This document shows, piece by piece, positions 10,703-22,440 of a stretch of DNA of 64,000 bases. Position 1 is the first letter of the stretch. Each line of letters opens with the position of its first letter. The stretch comes from Coriaria nepalensis (taxonomy: Eukaryota > Streptophyta > Magnoliopsida > Cucurbitales > Coriariaceae). The stretch lies in NCBI GenBank assembly GCA_027186245.1, contig CP114485.1, forward strand, positions 9,266,001-9,330,000, in the 5' to 3' direction. A model generated the notes under the pieces. The model had not been told where the DNA came from. It saw only the letters and a list, made by a program, of their open reading frames with translations, and did not search any database. The position numbers were made by a program, and so were the translations under genes.

Positions 10703-12739
10703 ATGGTGCAGTATAATTTCAAGGCAATTACTGAGGTCCCAGATGGTAAGAAATTTATTGACATTATTCTTTCTCGAACCCAAAGACAGACACCAACTGT
10801 TGTTCATAAGGGTTATGCAATCTCCCGGTTGCGGCAGTTTTACATGCGCAAAGTAAAGTATACTCAACAGAACTTTCATGACAAGCTCTCTAAGATTGTT
10901 GAAGATTTCCCACGATTAGATGATATCCACCCTTTCTATGGTGACCTGCTGCACGTTCTTTACAACAAAGACCATTACAAGCTTGCTCTTGGCCAGGTTA
11001 ATACTGCAAGGAACATCATTAGTAAGATTGCGAAAGACTATGTGAAAATGTTGAAGTATGGTGATTCTTTGTTTCGGTGCAAAAATTTGAAGGTTGCTGC
11101 TCTTGGTAGAATGTGTACGGTCTTAAAGAGGCTCTCACCTACCTTGGCTTACTTAGAACAGATCAGACAGCACATGGCAAGGCTACCCTCAATTGATCCG
11201 AACACTCGGACAATCCTGATTTGTGGGTATCCTAATGTTGGGAAGAGTTCATTTATTAACAAGATTACAAGAGCTGATGTCGATGTCCAGCCCTATGCAT
11301 TTACCACAAAGTCATTATTTGTGGGGCACACAGATTATAAGTACCTAAGGTACCAAGTGATTGATACACCGGGAATTTTGGATAGGCCATTTGAAGATCG
11401 TAACATCATTGAGATGTGTAGTATTACAGCTTTGGCTCATTTACGAGCTGCTATATTGTTCTTCTTGGACATATCTGGTTCATGTGGGTATACTATTGCT
11501 CAACAGGCAGCTCTATTTCACAGCATTAAGTCCTTATTCATGAATAAACCATTAATCATAGTCTGCAACAAAACTGATTTGCAGCCGTTGGATGGGATAT
11601 CAGAGGAAGACAAGAAGTTGGTGGCAGAGATGAAAGCAGAAGCCATGAAAACTGTGTTTGGTCAAGGAGGTGAGCCTACAAGTGATGAGGAGGTGCTGCT
11701 AACAATGAGCACCTTGACAGAAGATGGGGTAATTTCAGTGAAGAATGCGGCTTGTGAGAGATTATTAAATCAAAGAGTGGAAGTTAAGATGAAATCTAAA
11801 AAGATTAGTTCAGTGGAGAATCGGTTTCATGTTGCACTACCAGTTCTTCATGGTGATAAGGAAAGACCCCCTTGCATACCTGAGGAAGTTTTGCAAGTAA
11901 AGGCTAAGCAAGCTGCTGAAAAGGAAAAGAGAAAGACTGAAAAGGATCTGGAGGATGAGAATGGAGGTGCAGGTGTTTATTCAGCCAGTCTAAGGAAGAA
12001 CTATATCTTGGCCTATGAGGAGTGGAAAGATGATGTCATGCCTGAAATCCTTGATGGGCACAATGTATATGACTTCATTGATCCTGATATTATGCTTAGG
12101 TTAGAAGAGTTGGAGAGAGAAGAAGGGCGAGAACAGGCAGATGAAGATGATGACTTTGAGATTGATGACAAAGACTTGACTCCAGAAGAGCAGGAAGCAT
12201 TGGCCGAGATCAGGAAAAGGAAAAGCTTGCTCATTCAACAACATAGGATCAAGAAAAGCACTGCAGAAAGTCGTCCAACTGTACCAAGAAAGTTTAACAA
12301 GGATGGGCAGTTCACAACAAAGAGAATGGCAAGGCAGCTTTCTGATTTGGGTCTTGATCCCACTTCAGCCATTAACCGAGCTCGTAGTAGGTCTGTTACT
12401 AGGAGGGGCCAGAAGAGGGAGAGGTCCCTTGACAGGCCAGATACTCATGGCGGTGATGCTATGGATATGGATATGGACTCACCTAGTAAAAAGCTAAGGA
12501 AGAGGTGTAGATCCTTGTCAAAATCTAGGTCATTGTCAAGGCCTCCAAGTGAAGTTGTTCCTGGAGAGGGATTCAAGGACTCGGCTCAAAAGATCACAGC
12601 ACTGAAAATTGCTAGGAAATCGGTGAAGAAGAGGAATAAGAATGCTCGACGAGGAGAAGCAGATAGGGTAATTCCTACCTTGAAACCAAAGCACTTGTAC
12701 TCTGGTAAACGCTCTACTGGAAAAACCGACAGGCGTTGA
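10703..12739 (+). CDS. NOG1: nucleolar GTP-binding protein 1 (NOG1), 60S ribosome biogenesis GTPase
   Basis: Uninterrupted 678-residue frame, the usual length of eukaryotic NOG1. This GTPase acts in the nucleolus and nucleus on pre-60S particles. The N-terminal 165 residues form the helical NOG1 domain. The GTPase domain shows G1 GYPNVGKSS (175-183), G3 DTPG (221-224) and G4 NKTD (289-292), with TT at 201-202 in the switch I region. Residues 235-275 (EMCSITALAHLRAAILFFLD and on) are highly typical of the family. The C-terminal third is charged: an acidic stretch near 475-505, then basic Ser/Arg-rich segments and a Lys/Arg-rich tail fitting nuclear localisation and rRNA contact. The coding part has no introns. 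The start ATG follows a likely 5' UTR intron. Confidence 0.97.
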   Translation: MVQYNFKAITEVPDGKKFIDIILSRTQRQTPTVVHKGYAISRLRQFYMRKVKYTQQNFHDKLSKIVEDFPRLDDIHPFYGDLLHVLYNKDHYKLALGQVNTARNIISKIAKDYVKMLKYGDSLFRCKNLKVAALGRMCTVLKRLSPTLAYLEQIRQHMARLPSIDPNTRTILICGYPNVGKSSFINKITRADVDVQPYAFTTKSLFVGHTDYKYLRYQVIDTPGILDRPFEDRNIIEMCSITALAHLRAAILFFLDISGSCGYTIAQQAALFHSIKSLFMNKPLIIVCNKTDLQPLDGISEEDKKLVAEMKAEAMKTVFGQGGEPTSDEEVLLTMSTLTEDGVISVKNAACERLLNQRVEVKMKSKKISSVENRFHVALPVLHGDKERPPCIPEEVLQVKAKQAAEKEKRKTEKDLEDENGGAGVYSASLRKNYILAYEEWKDDVMPEILDGHNVYDFIDPDIMLRLEELEREEGREQADEDDDFEIDDKDLTPEEQEALAEIRKRKSLLIQQHRIKKSTAESRPTVPRKFNKDGQFTTKRMARQLSDLGLDPTSAINRARSRSVTRRGQKRERSLDRPDTHGGDAMDMDMDSPSKKLRKRCRSLSKSRSLSRPPSEVVPGEGFKDSAQKITALKIARKSVKKRNKNARRGEADRVIPTLKPKHLYSGKRSTGKTDRR

Positions 12740-12744
12740 AAAAG

Positions 12745-12994
12745 GTAAAATCTGCACTGTCTCACTCCTTTGAAAAGAAAAGAGAAGTAACTGGCTTTAA
12801 CTTTACACTCTCACATATTTAGAATCAATCATCAATTTCCTCTTGCCTTTTTTTCTTAATATTTTTTTTGTGATTAAATATTAAATAATACTGATGACAA
12901 AAATATTTCTAGTTCTGGTATTACATTATCTCTATATCTAGTAGTACTACATTATCTTTCCCGCTGAATTTCTAAAAATTCTGATTCCTTGCAG
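12745..12994 (+). other. probable intron in the NOG1 3' UTR
   Basis: Six bases after the stop, AAAAAG|GTAAAA is a good donor. TTCCTTGCAG|GTTGC at 12985-12999 is a good acceptor, and the part between is T/A-rich like an intron. An alternative is that transcription simply ends inside this stretch. Confidence 0.5.
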
Positions 12995-13250
12995 GTTGCT
13001 GAAGGACAGTATAGTTCTTTCATCTTACAAGTTCGATGGAGATGCGGGGAGGGAGAAGGGAGGGTGCGTGGCCCATGGCCAACTGTGCACTCCTTCGTCA
13101 TTTTAAATTGTCTTTTTTTTTTCTTTTTTTTTTTTAGTTTTTTTTTCAGAGTTTATAAGTCTGGAAATTTTGGATCTGAGATGTGTTTTGAACGATACTT
13201 TTTAATATTATGACGCTTAAGTAATATTTTTTTTATGTAATTCTTGGCAG
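12995..13250 (+). other. probable distal 3' UTR of NOG1
   Basis: Non-coding; starts with a GC-richer stretch, followed by long T tracts (13110-13150). No gene seen. Confidence 0.35.
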
Positions 13251-14260
13251 GTCAAGCACTGACGATGGTCTTGCTGGGCCTGGATTTCAGGTCGGCCTGG
13301 CAGTGCATGGTAGCGGGCTGGCCCCGGAAAAGGGGATTTGAATTCCGTATTCAACATTCCTTGCTAGCCCGAATGGCCCTTTTCTTTTCGGCCCCCTCCT
13401 TTTCTCTCCCCCATTCATTTTACCCTTCCTATAATTTTTCTTCCCCAATTTTTACCTATAAGTACTCCCATCTATAATTTTAAAACCCTTTTAACCAAAC
13501 TCACTTAATTATTATTCTCTAATTTCTCATCTCAACTCTTAATTCTAAACCTTAAGCCTCAACTCTGGATTTGGCATTGATATCCAATTAACTAATAGTT
13601 CGTTTGGAAAATCAATTTTATTTATATTGTTTGGTTATATTTCATCTACTCTATAGAATGAAGAAAATAATCGACTTTTTGATTTATTGATCGGATAAAA
13701 ATTAATTCTTCTTATTATCTGCTTAGAAAGTAATGTTGAGAATCAAAAAATATATGCACATTTAATTCTTATTTTTATTATTTTATTTCTTTGTGAATTT
13801 CATTCTATCTATAAGTCCAACGATTCTCATTTTATCTATTCTATCTATTTTACCTATTCTCATTTCATCCATGCCCATGTCGGAGCTAGATTTTTTTTGT
13901 CCCAATATATGTACAGCCTATTTTTTGCCGAACCTGAAACCGGCCGTGCCATGCTAGTGTCGGGCAAAGCGTTTCTACGACTCTATTCTCGTGTTCTCCA
14001 TGCCACTAAATAAAACAATGGAAAGAGAGTTTCATTTGGCTTGCCAGATCAACAAAACCAGAATAAAGTCTATATTTTTGTATAGGCCCAAAAGAAATAC
14101 TAAATAATGTTTAGACCCCAAAAAATAAAGAAATACTGAAAATAAATACTGCGGGTAAAAAAAAGCTGAAAATAAATGAAAATAAAAATCTTTGGAGTAG
14201 CTTCCTTCAATGTTTGCTCAACTCCCTCCCGGCTTCTTTATGCATTCTCTCTATAATTTT
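13251..14260. other. unassigned segment with GC-rich ends
   Basis: GC-rich patches near 13255-13340 and 13915-13975 share words such as TTTCAGGT(T)CGGC in opposite orientation and surround AT-rich DNA. This hints at a small inverted-repeat transposon, but no clear termini or duplications were found. Confidence 0.25.
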
Positions 14261-16953
14261 TGGGTTTTTTGAGTGTTCTTTTGTTACTACAGGGCTTGCC
14301 TTATTGCCTTATTGCCTTATTAGGAAGCAACTTGAGGATGAGTAATGCTTTTATTTATTTGTTTCCTTTTTATAATGGCCCTTTGAATGATTAGCAATGT
14401 TGTTATAGAACCCACTATTAATTATATTATTCTGCTGCCGACAAAGATTAGTCATTATACATTCTAGATAGCACCCTCCTTATTGTTTATAACTTGATAA
14501 GTTCGTTACTACCTAATAGAGTAAAATATACATAAATTCAATAATTTTATGATTAAAAAAATTCATTATATCTCAATTTTTAATATTGTAAATCTTAAAT
14601 TCAACTTATAGTTATGAAAAACTAGAAATGAGATCAAAATTAATATTTATTTTATGAATGGCTTATAGTTAAATCATAAGTATTTTATTAAAAATTTATT
14701 AATTTATATATTATATTAAAATTTTGCATGTATATACTTTTTTTTTAATAAATTTAATGAATTATTTAATTTATCAAAATTATATTATATTATAATTTTT
14801 AAGGGATTAATTACAAAATTACCACCTTTCCCTACAAAATAAACAAAACCCTACGTCTTATTTCTACTCCCAAAATATATATATATATATGTAAATCATA
14901 TGATATATAGCATAATATAGAAGTAGATCTTAGACATGTAATTTCATCACATGACAACTTTCATGTTTCTACATCATGCTATGTGTCAACTCCTAACTTC
15001 TTACTTATATCATGTCACGTAATAAAATTTTTCGATATTTACCACAATTTCCTTTTTAATTATTATATCTAGATTCAATTGCCATCCTAATTATTAAATA
15101 CTAATTTAATTAGAAAATAATCATAAATAATATATATATATATACTTTATATACTAGGATTCATTGTATGAGAAGGTCAACATCCGTGATAAGATACAAA
15201 ACCTTTGTAAGTAGCTTTTTAACATGTCTTGACAAGGCTCTTTTCATTATGACATTTTGCTTTGGAAAATATCGAGTTTAATTTATAATGATGAGATCAT
15301 TTGAAGTCAATATTAGCTTTTGGCGTGGCTAAGAGCATAATTACGATTCTTAATGACATTGTGGGGGCGGGGGGGTGCATGTAATTTTGTTGCTTCAAGT
15401 AATTTGATTGTCAAATCTTGGACCCAAAATTTGGAGACAAATCATCGTGTGACACAAATATTCACACTCGATCACCTGCTTGGAAATTATTTTCCCCTCA
15501 AATATGACGTGTTTTGTTTTTTTGGTCCGAGAATGCAATTGTATTCAAATTGATGATTGCTCTCTTTACATATTTCAGAGCTGCCTCAACACTTTGAGAT
15601 CCACTTCCTTTTTTTTTTTTTTTTTTCCAAAGAACAATGATGTAAAAATGTTGAAATAATATAACATTCACATCTATTATTTCAAATCACGTATTAATTT
15701 ATATAAATAAAGCATATCCAGTTAGCATTTCTTATTTTAAGTATAAAAAAAAAAATTACTATGATGATTCTATTTATAGAAATTTATATAAGATCAATTA
15801 AATATTTATATTCACTATATTTTTTTAAGAATTCAAGTATTCATATATTAGATTGGTTATATTTAATTTTATTAAATGATTTATCAAATTTAAAGAATAA
15901 TTAAAATATAAAGTTAGATTATTGTAGTGGGTGCTAAATTGAAATTCGTATCATAAATTGAAGTAGATAAATTATTGAGGATGCAGAGACGAAATTCTGT
16001 AATATGGTAAATATATATTATCAAAAATTTTCTTATGATTTATCAAATATTTTATAAAATATCTAAATTTTTGAATATATTTAATATAAAATATATGTTA
16101 TCTTTTTATTATATAGATTCTTTTAAAAAAATAAAAATATAGATTATATTAACCATTTAATTTTGAAAATCAAAACTTCTCAAATAAATGGACCAACTCA
16201 AAAGATTTTCCATTTGAATTAAATATTTTACGAGATATTCTCACCTCAAATCTCTTACCCCAAGTTGAAAATTTAATTTTTTAAACTATATATTATGAAT
16301 TTGATATTTTAGAGCTATAAATAGAATCATACATTTCTTAGATTATATGTCTAATTTTCATTCTCAAAAGCTATTGTCTTCTTATTAGCTTCTTTTCTCT
16401 TGGGTGTTGATTAATTCTTGTCAACAATGTACGGTGGTTATCTTTTAAGCTACCATGGTATTATGGTTTGTCCATTTCATCTATTAAGTATACGTATTGT
16501 GATTCTCTTAGCAAGAGTTTTATTTTCTTTACTTCATGGTACTTAAGAGTATCTTTCAAGTCTATCTTGTTTTCAACGTAAATCGTACATTTGAAGATAT
16601 AATGTGTTTATAAATAATTGACTTTGGTTTACTTTATTCCGAATGAAATTTTGACCTACGTTTAAGCAAAATTATTTATCGGATCTTTCTTTACTTGTGT
16701 TTTATTGTTTTTAGACTTAAATCAGTGTATGAATATGTTAATTATTAGGGATTATCTACTTACTAATAAGTATGTAGCTTACACCTTTCCCTTTTCCTCT
16801 TTCAAGTAATATTTAGATCACGCACATTTTTGTGTGAGGAGACTTTTGGGCTAGAGATAATAATTATCTTATACTATTTTATAAATAAACCATACCTTTT
16901 AGCATATGTAAATAAAGTTTTTTTGGCTCTATGAATTTCTATGACATGTTTAT
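14261..16953. other. AT-rich intergenic DNA
   Basis: No coding similarity recognised on either strand. Holds (TA)n runs near 14874 and 15129 and poly-T near 15608-15626. Confidence 0.5.
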
Positions 16954-17380
16954 TGTAAGTTTTCAATATTTTTAAACTATACATACTAATAGGAAAATAA
17001 ATTGAGGTAGAATAATTAATAAATTTTAATTCTTAATTATACCTAATTTTAATAATCAAAATAATTAAGAATCTTTTAATAATTTTAAAATTTAATAGAG
17101 GTTTAAGTTTAATTAATAAAAAAAATAATAATAATAATAAGAAGGTGGTGTGGCACAAAGCCACCTGAAGTGTCCAGATACATTAATGCATGAACATGTC
17201 ATTAAAGAGATGTTGATTAGAGTTCTTATAGGTGTCCACAAACGAAACATTTCCATTTACTATAAATATGGCTTCGGCAAAGTTGATGTTCATCAAATCA
17301 AAAGGAGAGCGTGAGAGAGTGAGGGAGAGAAGAAAGGAAAAAGAAACCGTGAACGAAAAGAGAAGAAAAGAGTGAGGTGC
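16954..17380 (+). repeat. left LTR of the gypsy-derived element (3' end approximate)
   Basis: Aligns by eye with 18761-19180, including a TATAAATATGGCTT box-like stretch that could be its TATA region. Confidence 0.6.
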
Positions 17381-18760
17381 TGTCGGGTCAAAAGAAGAAT
17401 CGTTTGTCGATCATAAAGGATCTCAAATGATGTTAAAGAAAAGATCATAAGCGGATCGTTGCAACAGTCATAAACAAACTGCTAATTAGATATCAGTTGA
17501 CATGCCGGCGGTAGTATCCTTATGGCCCAAGCATATAGAAGGATAGAAATTTATGCATGCTAAATATAAGTCACAAAGGTATTAATTTAAGCTAGTCATT
17601 AAAGGATTATGACACATGAGTAGGACTTTATACTTACTAAGCTCCCAGCTCACAGATGTTTATCATGTGTTGTAGTAAATTACAAATGTAAAATTAAATA
17701 CAAAGGATTGGGTAAATGAAGAAGGTCTCGTGGGATTGTACATATGGGACACGACCTATGGAAAAACAAAATACTTGAAAATCCAAACCTCTTAGAAAAA
17801 CTTATATATATGTATAGATTTTTTAGAAAAGAATGAAGTTTGTTTAAAAAGTTTCTAGGATTAATTTCATATGATAAAGACTTCCGCAATATCATATGAT
17901 AAGGATTTCAGTTTTATTTTATAAGAAACTTAAATTATTACGCTATTTCTACAAAAATAATTTTGAAAGTAAAGTTAATTTTAAAGAAAGGTAACAACTC
18001 CTACTAGATGTGTGTGTTTCCCTTCAAAGTATTCAAAAGAACAAGCAGCTGGTAGGGCGGGCTTTACAGTTTTGTATTAGAGCCTAAGCGATTATGTAGA
18101 CATACCCCATATGTACAAGACATGCATGTGATATTTTCATTCACCGTAAGTTTCCTCACCATGATATTTTAGTTACAAACTTTAGTTTTAGATGACATAA
18201 ATATTGTTATCAATATTCTTATACCTTAAGATACAGATAAATTGTGTATAATGTAGTATACGAGGATGAAATGGTTTTAAGGAAAAAAAAAAAATTTTTG
18301 GCTTATTGATAAGCTTCAATTATGAGACTTATGGATAGTTGATAAAATTTTAAGAAAAGTATCTTCACGACTATACTCTTAGAATTTTCAAGAACGCCTT
18401 GAAACACCACAATATGAATTAGTTTTCCAAAGTAATAAGTTTCGAAATTCTCTAAGTACATAAAAAAAAAGTTATAAAAGGCAACAACAAAATATTGATC
18501 GAGAATAGATACATGATTGAATAGTTTTAGAATAATTAAGAATTGATTAACCAGTAGATAAATTAATGGAAGAGATAAGGTATTAACGACTATTATTATT
18601 TTCTAAGTTAAACTTATGTGGTAAAATTAGAGTTGCGCAGCGGAATAAACTAAAATTTTAAGGACATTCCCAAAGTTAATAAAATTCTTTGGTAAAATAA
18701 GCATTGCGCAGCTAAATTGCTCTAAATTTCGAGGAAGTAAATTTTATAAGGAGGAGAGAA

Positions 18761-19180
18761 TGTAAGTCCCAATATTTCTAAACTAGGCATAATAATAGGA
18801 AAATAAACTTAATTCTCATTTATACATAATTCTAATTATAGAAATAATTAGGGATTTTTTAATAATTTAAAAATTTAATAAGAGTTTAAGTTTAATTGTT
18901 AATAATAATAATAATAATGAAAAGGTAGCATGGCGCAAAGCCACCTTAAGTGTCAAGACACATTAATGCATGAATATACAGACATGTCATTAAAGAGATG
19001 TTGATTCGTGTTTTTTTAGGTGTCCACAAACGAAACATTTCCTTTACTATAAATATGGCTTTAGCAAAGTTGATGTTCATCAAATCAAAAGGAAAATGTG
19101 AGAGAATAAGGGAGAGAAGAAAGGAAAGCAAGGAAATAAGAGAATAGAGAAAAGAAATCATGAAGGAAAAGAGAAGAAAA
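18761..19180 (+). repeat. right LTR of the gypsy-derived element (3' end approximate)
   Basis: Follows the purine tract; ends in a long GA-rich purine run (19085-19240) that makes the exact end unclear. Confidence 0.6.
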
Positions 19181-19277
19181 AGGGAGAAAAAAGAAAAGAA
19201 AAGGAGAGGAGAGAAGAGAGAAGGAAAAGAAAGAAAGAAAATTATGATAAACAAGTTAACCACCCTCTGTAAGATTT

Positions 19278-19425
19278 GTAAGTATAGCCGCACTGCAATA
19301 TAGGGATATGAAATTATTTGTTTGTTATTATGATTATTTAAAATAATTATATTAAGTGAGGATATTAATTATGTGTAAGTATAGTTTCACTACAATATAT
19401 GGATATAATATTGTTTGTTTGTTGT
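19278..19425. repeat. direct repeat pair, about 55 bp each
   Basis: GTAAGTATAG...ATATGG/AGGGATAT...TTGTTTGTT occurs at about 19278-19331 and again at about 19375-19427. Confidence 0.6.
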
Positions 19426-19429
19426 TAAA

Positions 19430-19665
19430 CACTTGCATCTCAACTATCATAATCTCTATTATGGTCTCAAACACATAACCTAAGATATTGAATTTTATCA
19501 TGATATATAATAAATGAATATATAATATTAAGTCCAACATAATTAATAAACATGATAATTAGATGAATACTTTTACTATTATTAAACAAACAATAATATC
19601 ATTAATATTTATAAATAAGATTGTATTTCATAAAATATATACTTATCGGATCTAACATGAATGAC
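19430..19665 (-). repeat. fragment of the ~2-kb copia LTR family
   Basis: Shares order and words (CTCAACTATCATAATCTC, TTGAATTTTATCATGATAT, AATATTAAGTCCAACA) with the distal part of the LTR at about 25865-26030. Confidence 0.5.
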
Positions 19666-20395
19666 TTAATGAGCATATACTTTCACACCCAACCTGAATA
19701 TGACCCTTTCTTACCTTGTTGCAAACCCAGTTTCATGAAAATTAAGGAGTTTTCTTAATATCTTAATTTTATTTCCAATTCTTATGATTAAAGGAAGATT
19801 TCAATCCTAATTTCCGTTTTTAGTTTATTAAGAATTATCAATTTTATCAAATATTATAAAATCTACCCTTAATTTTAGTTTTTAATTTGCAGGTTTAAGA
19901 ACTAAGAACCCTACAAAAAATTAGATTTCCCATTTCCTACTCTAATAGTATAATCATATTAACAATCAAGGGAATATCAATTCAAAATATCAAGGAAACA
20001 TATTCCATCATCAATCATAACATCAAAGAAACATATTCCATCCATTTACAAAACAACTCCAAATTGCTCTCAAGGGTTAATGTCTTCCTCTATATCCTGG
20101 CTGAATATTAAATGGCTTTCAATGAGACGAGTCATAAGGGATGATACCTAGCTAATTTATAACGATTAAAGTGGGTCTTCTTATTATGGGTTACAACTCA
20201 ACATGGGCCTTGACTGTCGTCCAACAACGTCTAATAAATAAGATCCGCCAAGGCCTATAATCAAAATAATCAAATAACTTTATTGGGCTTCAAGCATATT
20301 TCCTAACCTGCTTATATTTTACCTCTCATTTTTTATAATACTAAAATACTAGATTAATTATAAGCCAAATTAAGATTATTCTAACAATAGCTGCA
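19666..20395. other. AT-rich stretch, no gene seen
   Basis: No coding similarity recognised; may be decayed gypsy sequence upstream of the RT fragment that follows. Confidence 0.35.
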
Positions 20396-20590
20396 TAAGT
20401 CGACAAATTGTTAGAAAGTTGAGCCATTAGAGAAGTTTAGTACCCATAATGGATATCCAATATTGTAATGGTAAAGAAGTCAATAGTAAGTGGAGGATGT
20501 ATGTAAACTTCACAAATCTAAACAAAGCATGCCCAAAGGATAGTTTCCCACTCTCTCGCATTGTCAGGCTTGTGGATCCAACAGATAAGA
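20396..20590 (+). pseudogene. Tat-like gypsy reverse transcriptase, N-terminal fragment
   Basis: Plus-strand reading, with frameshifts, gives the classic start of a plant gypsy RT: a KLLE/AIREV/YP/WISN/VKK series, then NLNKACPKDSFPL and a LVD motif. It stops abruptly where the copia LTR begins at 20591. More pol of the same lineage and strand reappears at about 26070, but roughly 200 residues of the RT core are absent from both sides. Confidence 0.7.
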
Positions 20591-21135
20591 TGTTAGGATT
20601 CATGCATACCTAACATAACTAGTAATTTTAAAATTTTTGGATCTTATCCTAAACAGGCATAATTCCATAAGCAAGACCTATCATAAAATTTTCATACATC
20701 GCATATATAAACTATTTATAGAAAAATACAGTAAATCCTATAAATTTAAATTTTAAGTTTAGGTTAGATTGTTACCTTAAGTTGATGAGCAAACCACTAA
20801 AATTCATATTGCAATCCGAATTAAAGACGCCTACGTGTGTCCTCTAATTTCATTCCACATGATTCTTTCACTTAGTTAATTTTTTATCTAAGGATTCATC
20901 ATATGAATCAAAACGCTCGGAGAAAATGGATGAGAAAACCCTATCTTTTTCTCAAAATATTTCGGCCAAGTGGAGAAGGTAGAGCATTGGGGATTTTCGG
21001 TCACTTATTGGGGTATTTATAATGTTCCATTAGGTCTAAGATTTTCTAATCATGTTAGGTTTCCTTGTAGCAAAAGTTTCTTTAACTTTATTAGGGAAAT
21101 AATAGGTCGAAGCCCGTATAAATAGTCGACCAATT
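20591..21135 (-). repeat. 3' LTR fragment of the copia element
   Basis: Matches 24059-24640 through many shared words (GGATCTTATCC, ATTGCAATCCGAATTAAA, ATTTCGGCCAAGTGGAG, GACCAATTC) and diverges after the last of these. Confidence 0.75.
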
Positions 21136-21149
21136 CGTTAGCATGACCT

Positions 21150-22440
21150 AACCAACAATGTCATAAGTATGTTTGATTCATATAAAACATTATTTCCTTA
21201 ACATGTTCAATATTGAGGCAAGTTTCATTGTTCAAATTCAAGATATAAATACCATTATTTAAGGAAATACTTCCGTAAAATTAATCATCCAACTAAAAAC
21301 TTAAAATATTGTCCTTGATGGAAAAAAAAAATCCCTCTTCATCAAGTCTAGATGCAGAAACAATATTTTTAATTAAAGTTGGGTACAAAATAACGTCTCA
21401 AATTTAAAACTATGCTCAAAGACAAAACTAAAGTATAAGTTCCTATAGCTAAAGTATCAACTTTTGCTCCATTTCCATCTCGTAAGTTGACTTTTCATTT
21501 CTTCAATATTCATCTACTTATTAGATTTTACACATTATTACAAATATAAGAACCATAACTGGTATCTAATACTTAAGTATAAAAATCATTGCAAAAAAGA
21601 TTAACCTCAATCATGAATATTCATAAAGCAGCATCACTATGCCTTTTGAGATTTGTAAGATACTCCTTGCAATTTCTCTTCCTATATTCAGATTCTCTAC
21701 AATGGAAACACTTTCTATTGTCTTTCCATCATCCTTCTTCGCTTTGAAAACCCTTTTCTGGCCTCGCTTCTTAAGCTTAGCCTTATCCTTCCTTTCGGAA
21801 GATTTTCCCATGAGCAACACCGTTTATCTTTCTTAATGAATTTCTTAGCAGTTTGTAACATCATATGCAAATCATGTATCTCGGCTTCCATTTTATTCAT
21901 ATGGAAGTTGAGCACAAACAGAGTGAATGAATCGGGAAGTGATTGCAATACCAAATTATTGATTAATTTAGAATCCATTACAAAACCTAGATTCTCAAGT
22001 TGCTCAATATAGGTAAGCATATTTTGCACATGTTCACTAACGGAAGTTCTCTCAGTCATCTTTAGCAAAAACAATGTCTTAGATATCTCATAGCTTTTGT
22101 TGCGAGTATCTTCACCATAAATAACTTTAACATTATCGATAATTTCAACAGCATATAATTTTTTATAGTGCTTTTAGAGCTCATTGGTCATCGATGCAAG
22201 CATAATGCATTGTACCTCATTATCTCGCTCTAACCACTTATTCCATCCATCCATTGTTTCAGCATCTAATGCTGTTGGCAAGACTCACATGACAGATTGA
22301 TTCAAAATATCAAACAAACACTCATATCTGAGAATAATTATAAGATTTCTATACCAGTCTCTAAAATTGTTTCCAACCAGCTTATTTTGCACAAGAGTTA
22401 ATTTTAGTTTATCAGATATTACAAACTACAAAATACATAA
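21150..22440 (-). pseudogene. copia gag and protease/pre-integrase remnant
   Basis: Reading from about 22440 downward: a gag start with KLVGNNFRDWYRNL, then an open block (22074-21715) with SVSEHVQNMLTYIEQLENLG, LVLQSLPDSF and FHMNKME, typical of the copia capsid (UBN2-type). After a basic Lys-rich stretch the frame breaks. Further pieces read like the aspartic protease region and the end matches the pre-integrase motif (HCWLGHANE, around 21150). Several stops and frameshifts make it non-functional. Confidence 0.75.

Larger units (their letters stand above)
16954..19210 (+). mobile_element. non-autonomous gypsy-derived LTR element
   Basis: Two related LTR-like blocks start TGTAAGT at 16954 and 18761. 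Both continue with CAATATTT(T/C)TAAACTA, AGGAAAATAAA, a run of AAT trinucleotides, GCACAAAGCCACC or GCGCAAAGCCACC, and the GTTGATGTTCATCAAATC segment; similarity fades near 17380 and 19180. The right LTR is directly preceded by the purine tract AAGGAGGAGAGAA (18748-18760) and by AAATTTCGAGGA, the usual 3' end of chromovirus-like gypsy pol. The interior (~1.4 kb) has no pol ORF, so the element is a deletion derivative. LTR 3' ends and target duplications were not resolved. Confidence 0.65.

Noticed and set aside
12013..12757. Minus-strand ORFs within NOG1
   Set aside because: They are shadows of the highly supported NOG1 frame and Ser-rich only because they oppose acidic/basic codons.
13251..13980. 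Small inverted-repeat transposon downstream of NOG1
   Set aside because: Only short words are shared between the GC-rich ends; no termini or target duplication could be defined, so it is listed only as unassigned.
18946..19293. 115-codon minus-strand ORF rich in Phe, Leu and Ser
   Set aside because: It is the complement of a GA-rich purine tract in a retroelement LTR; low complexity with no domain.
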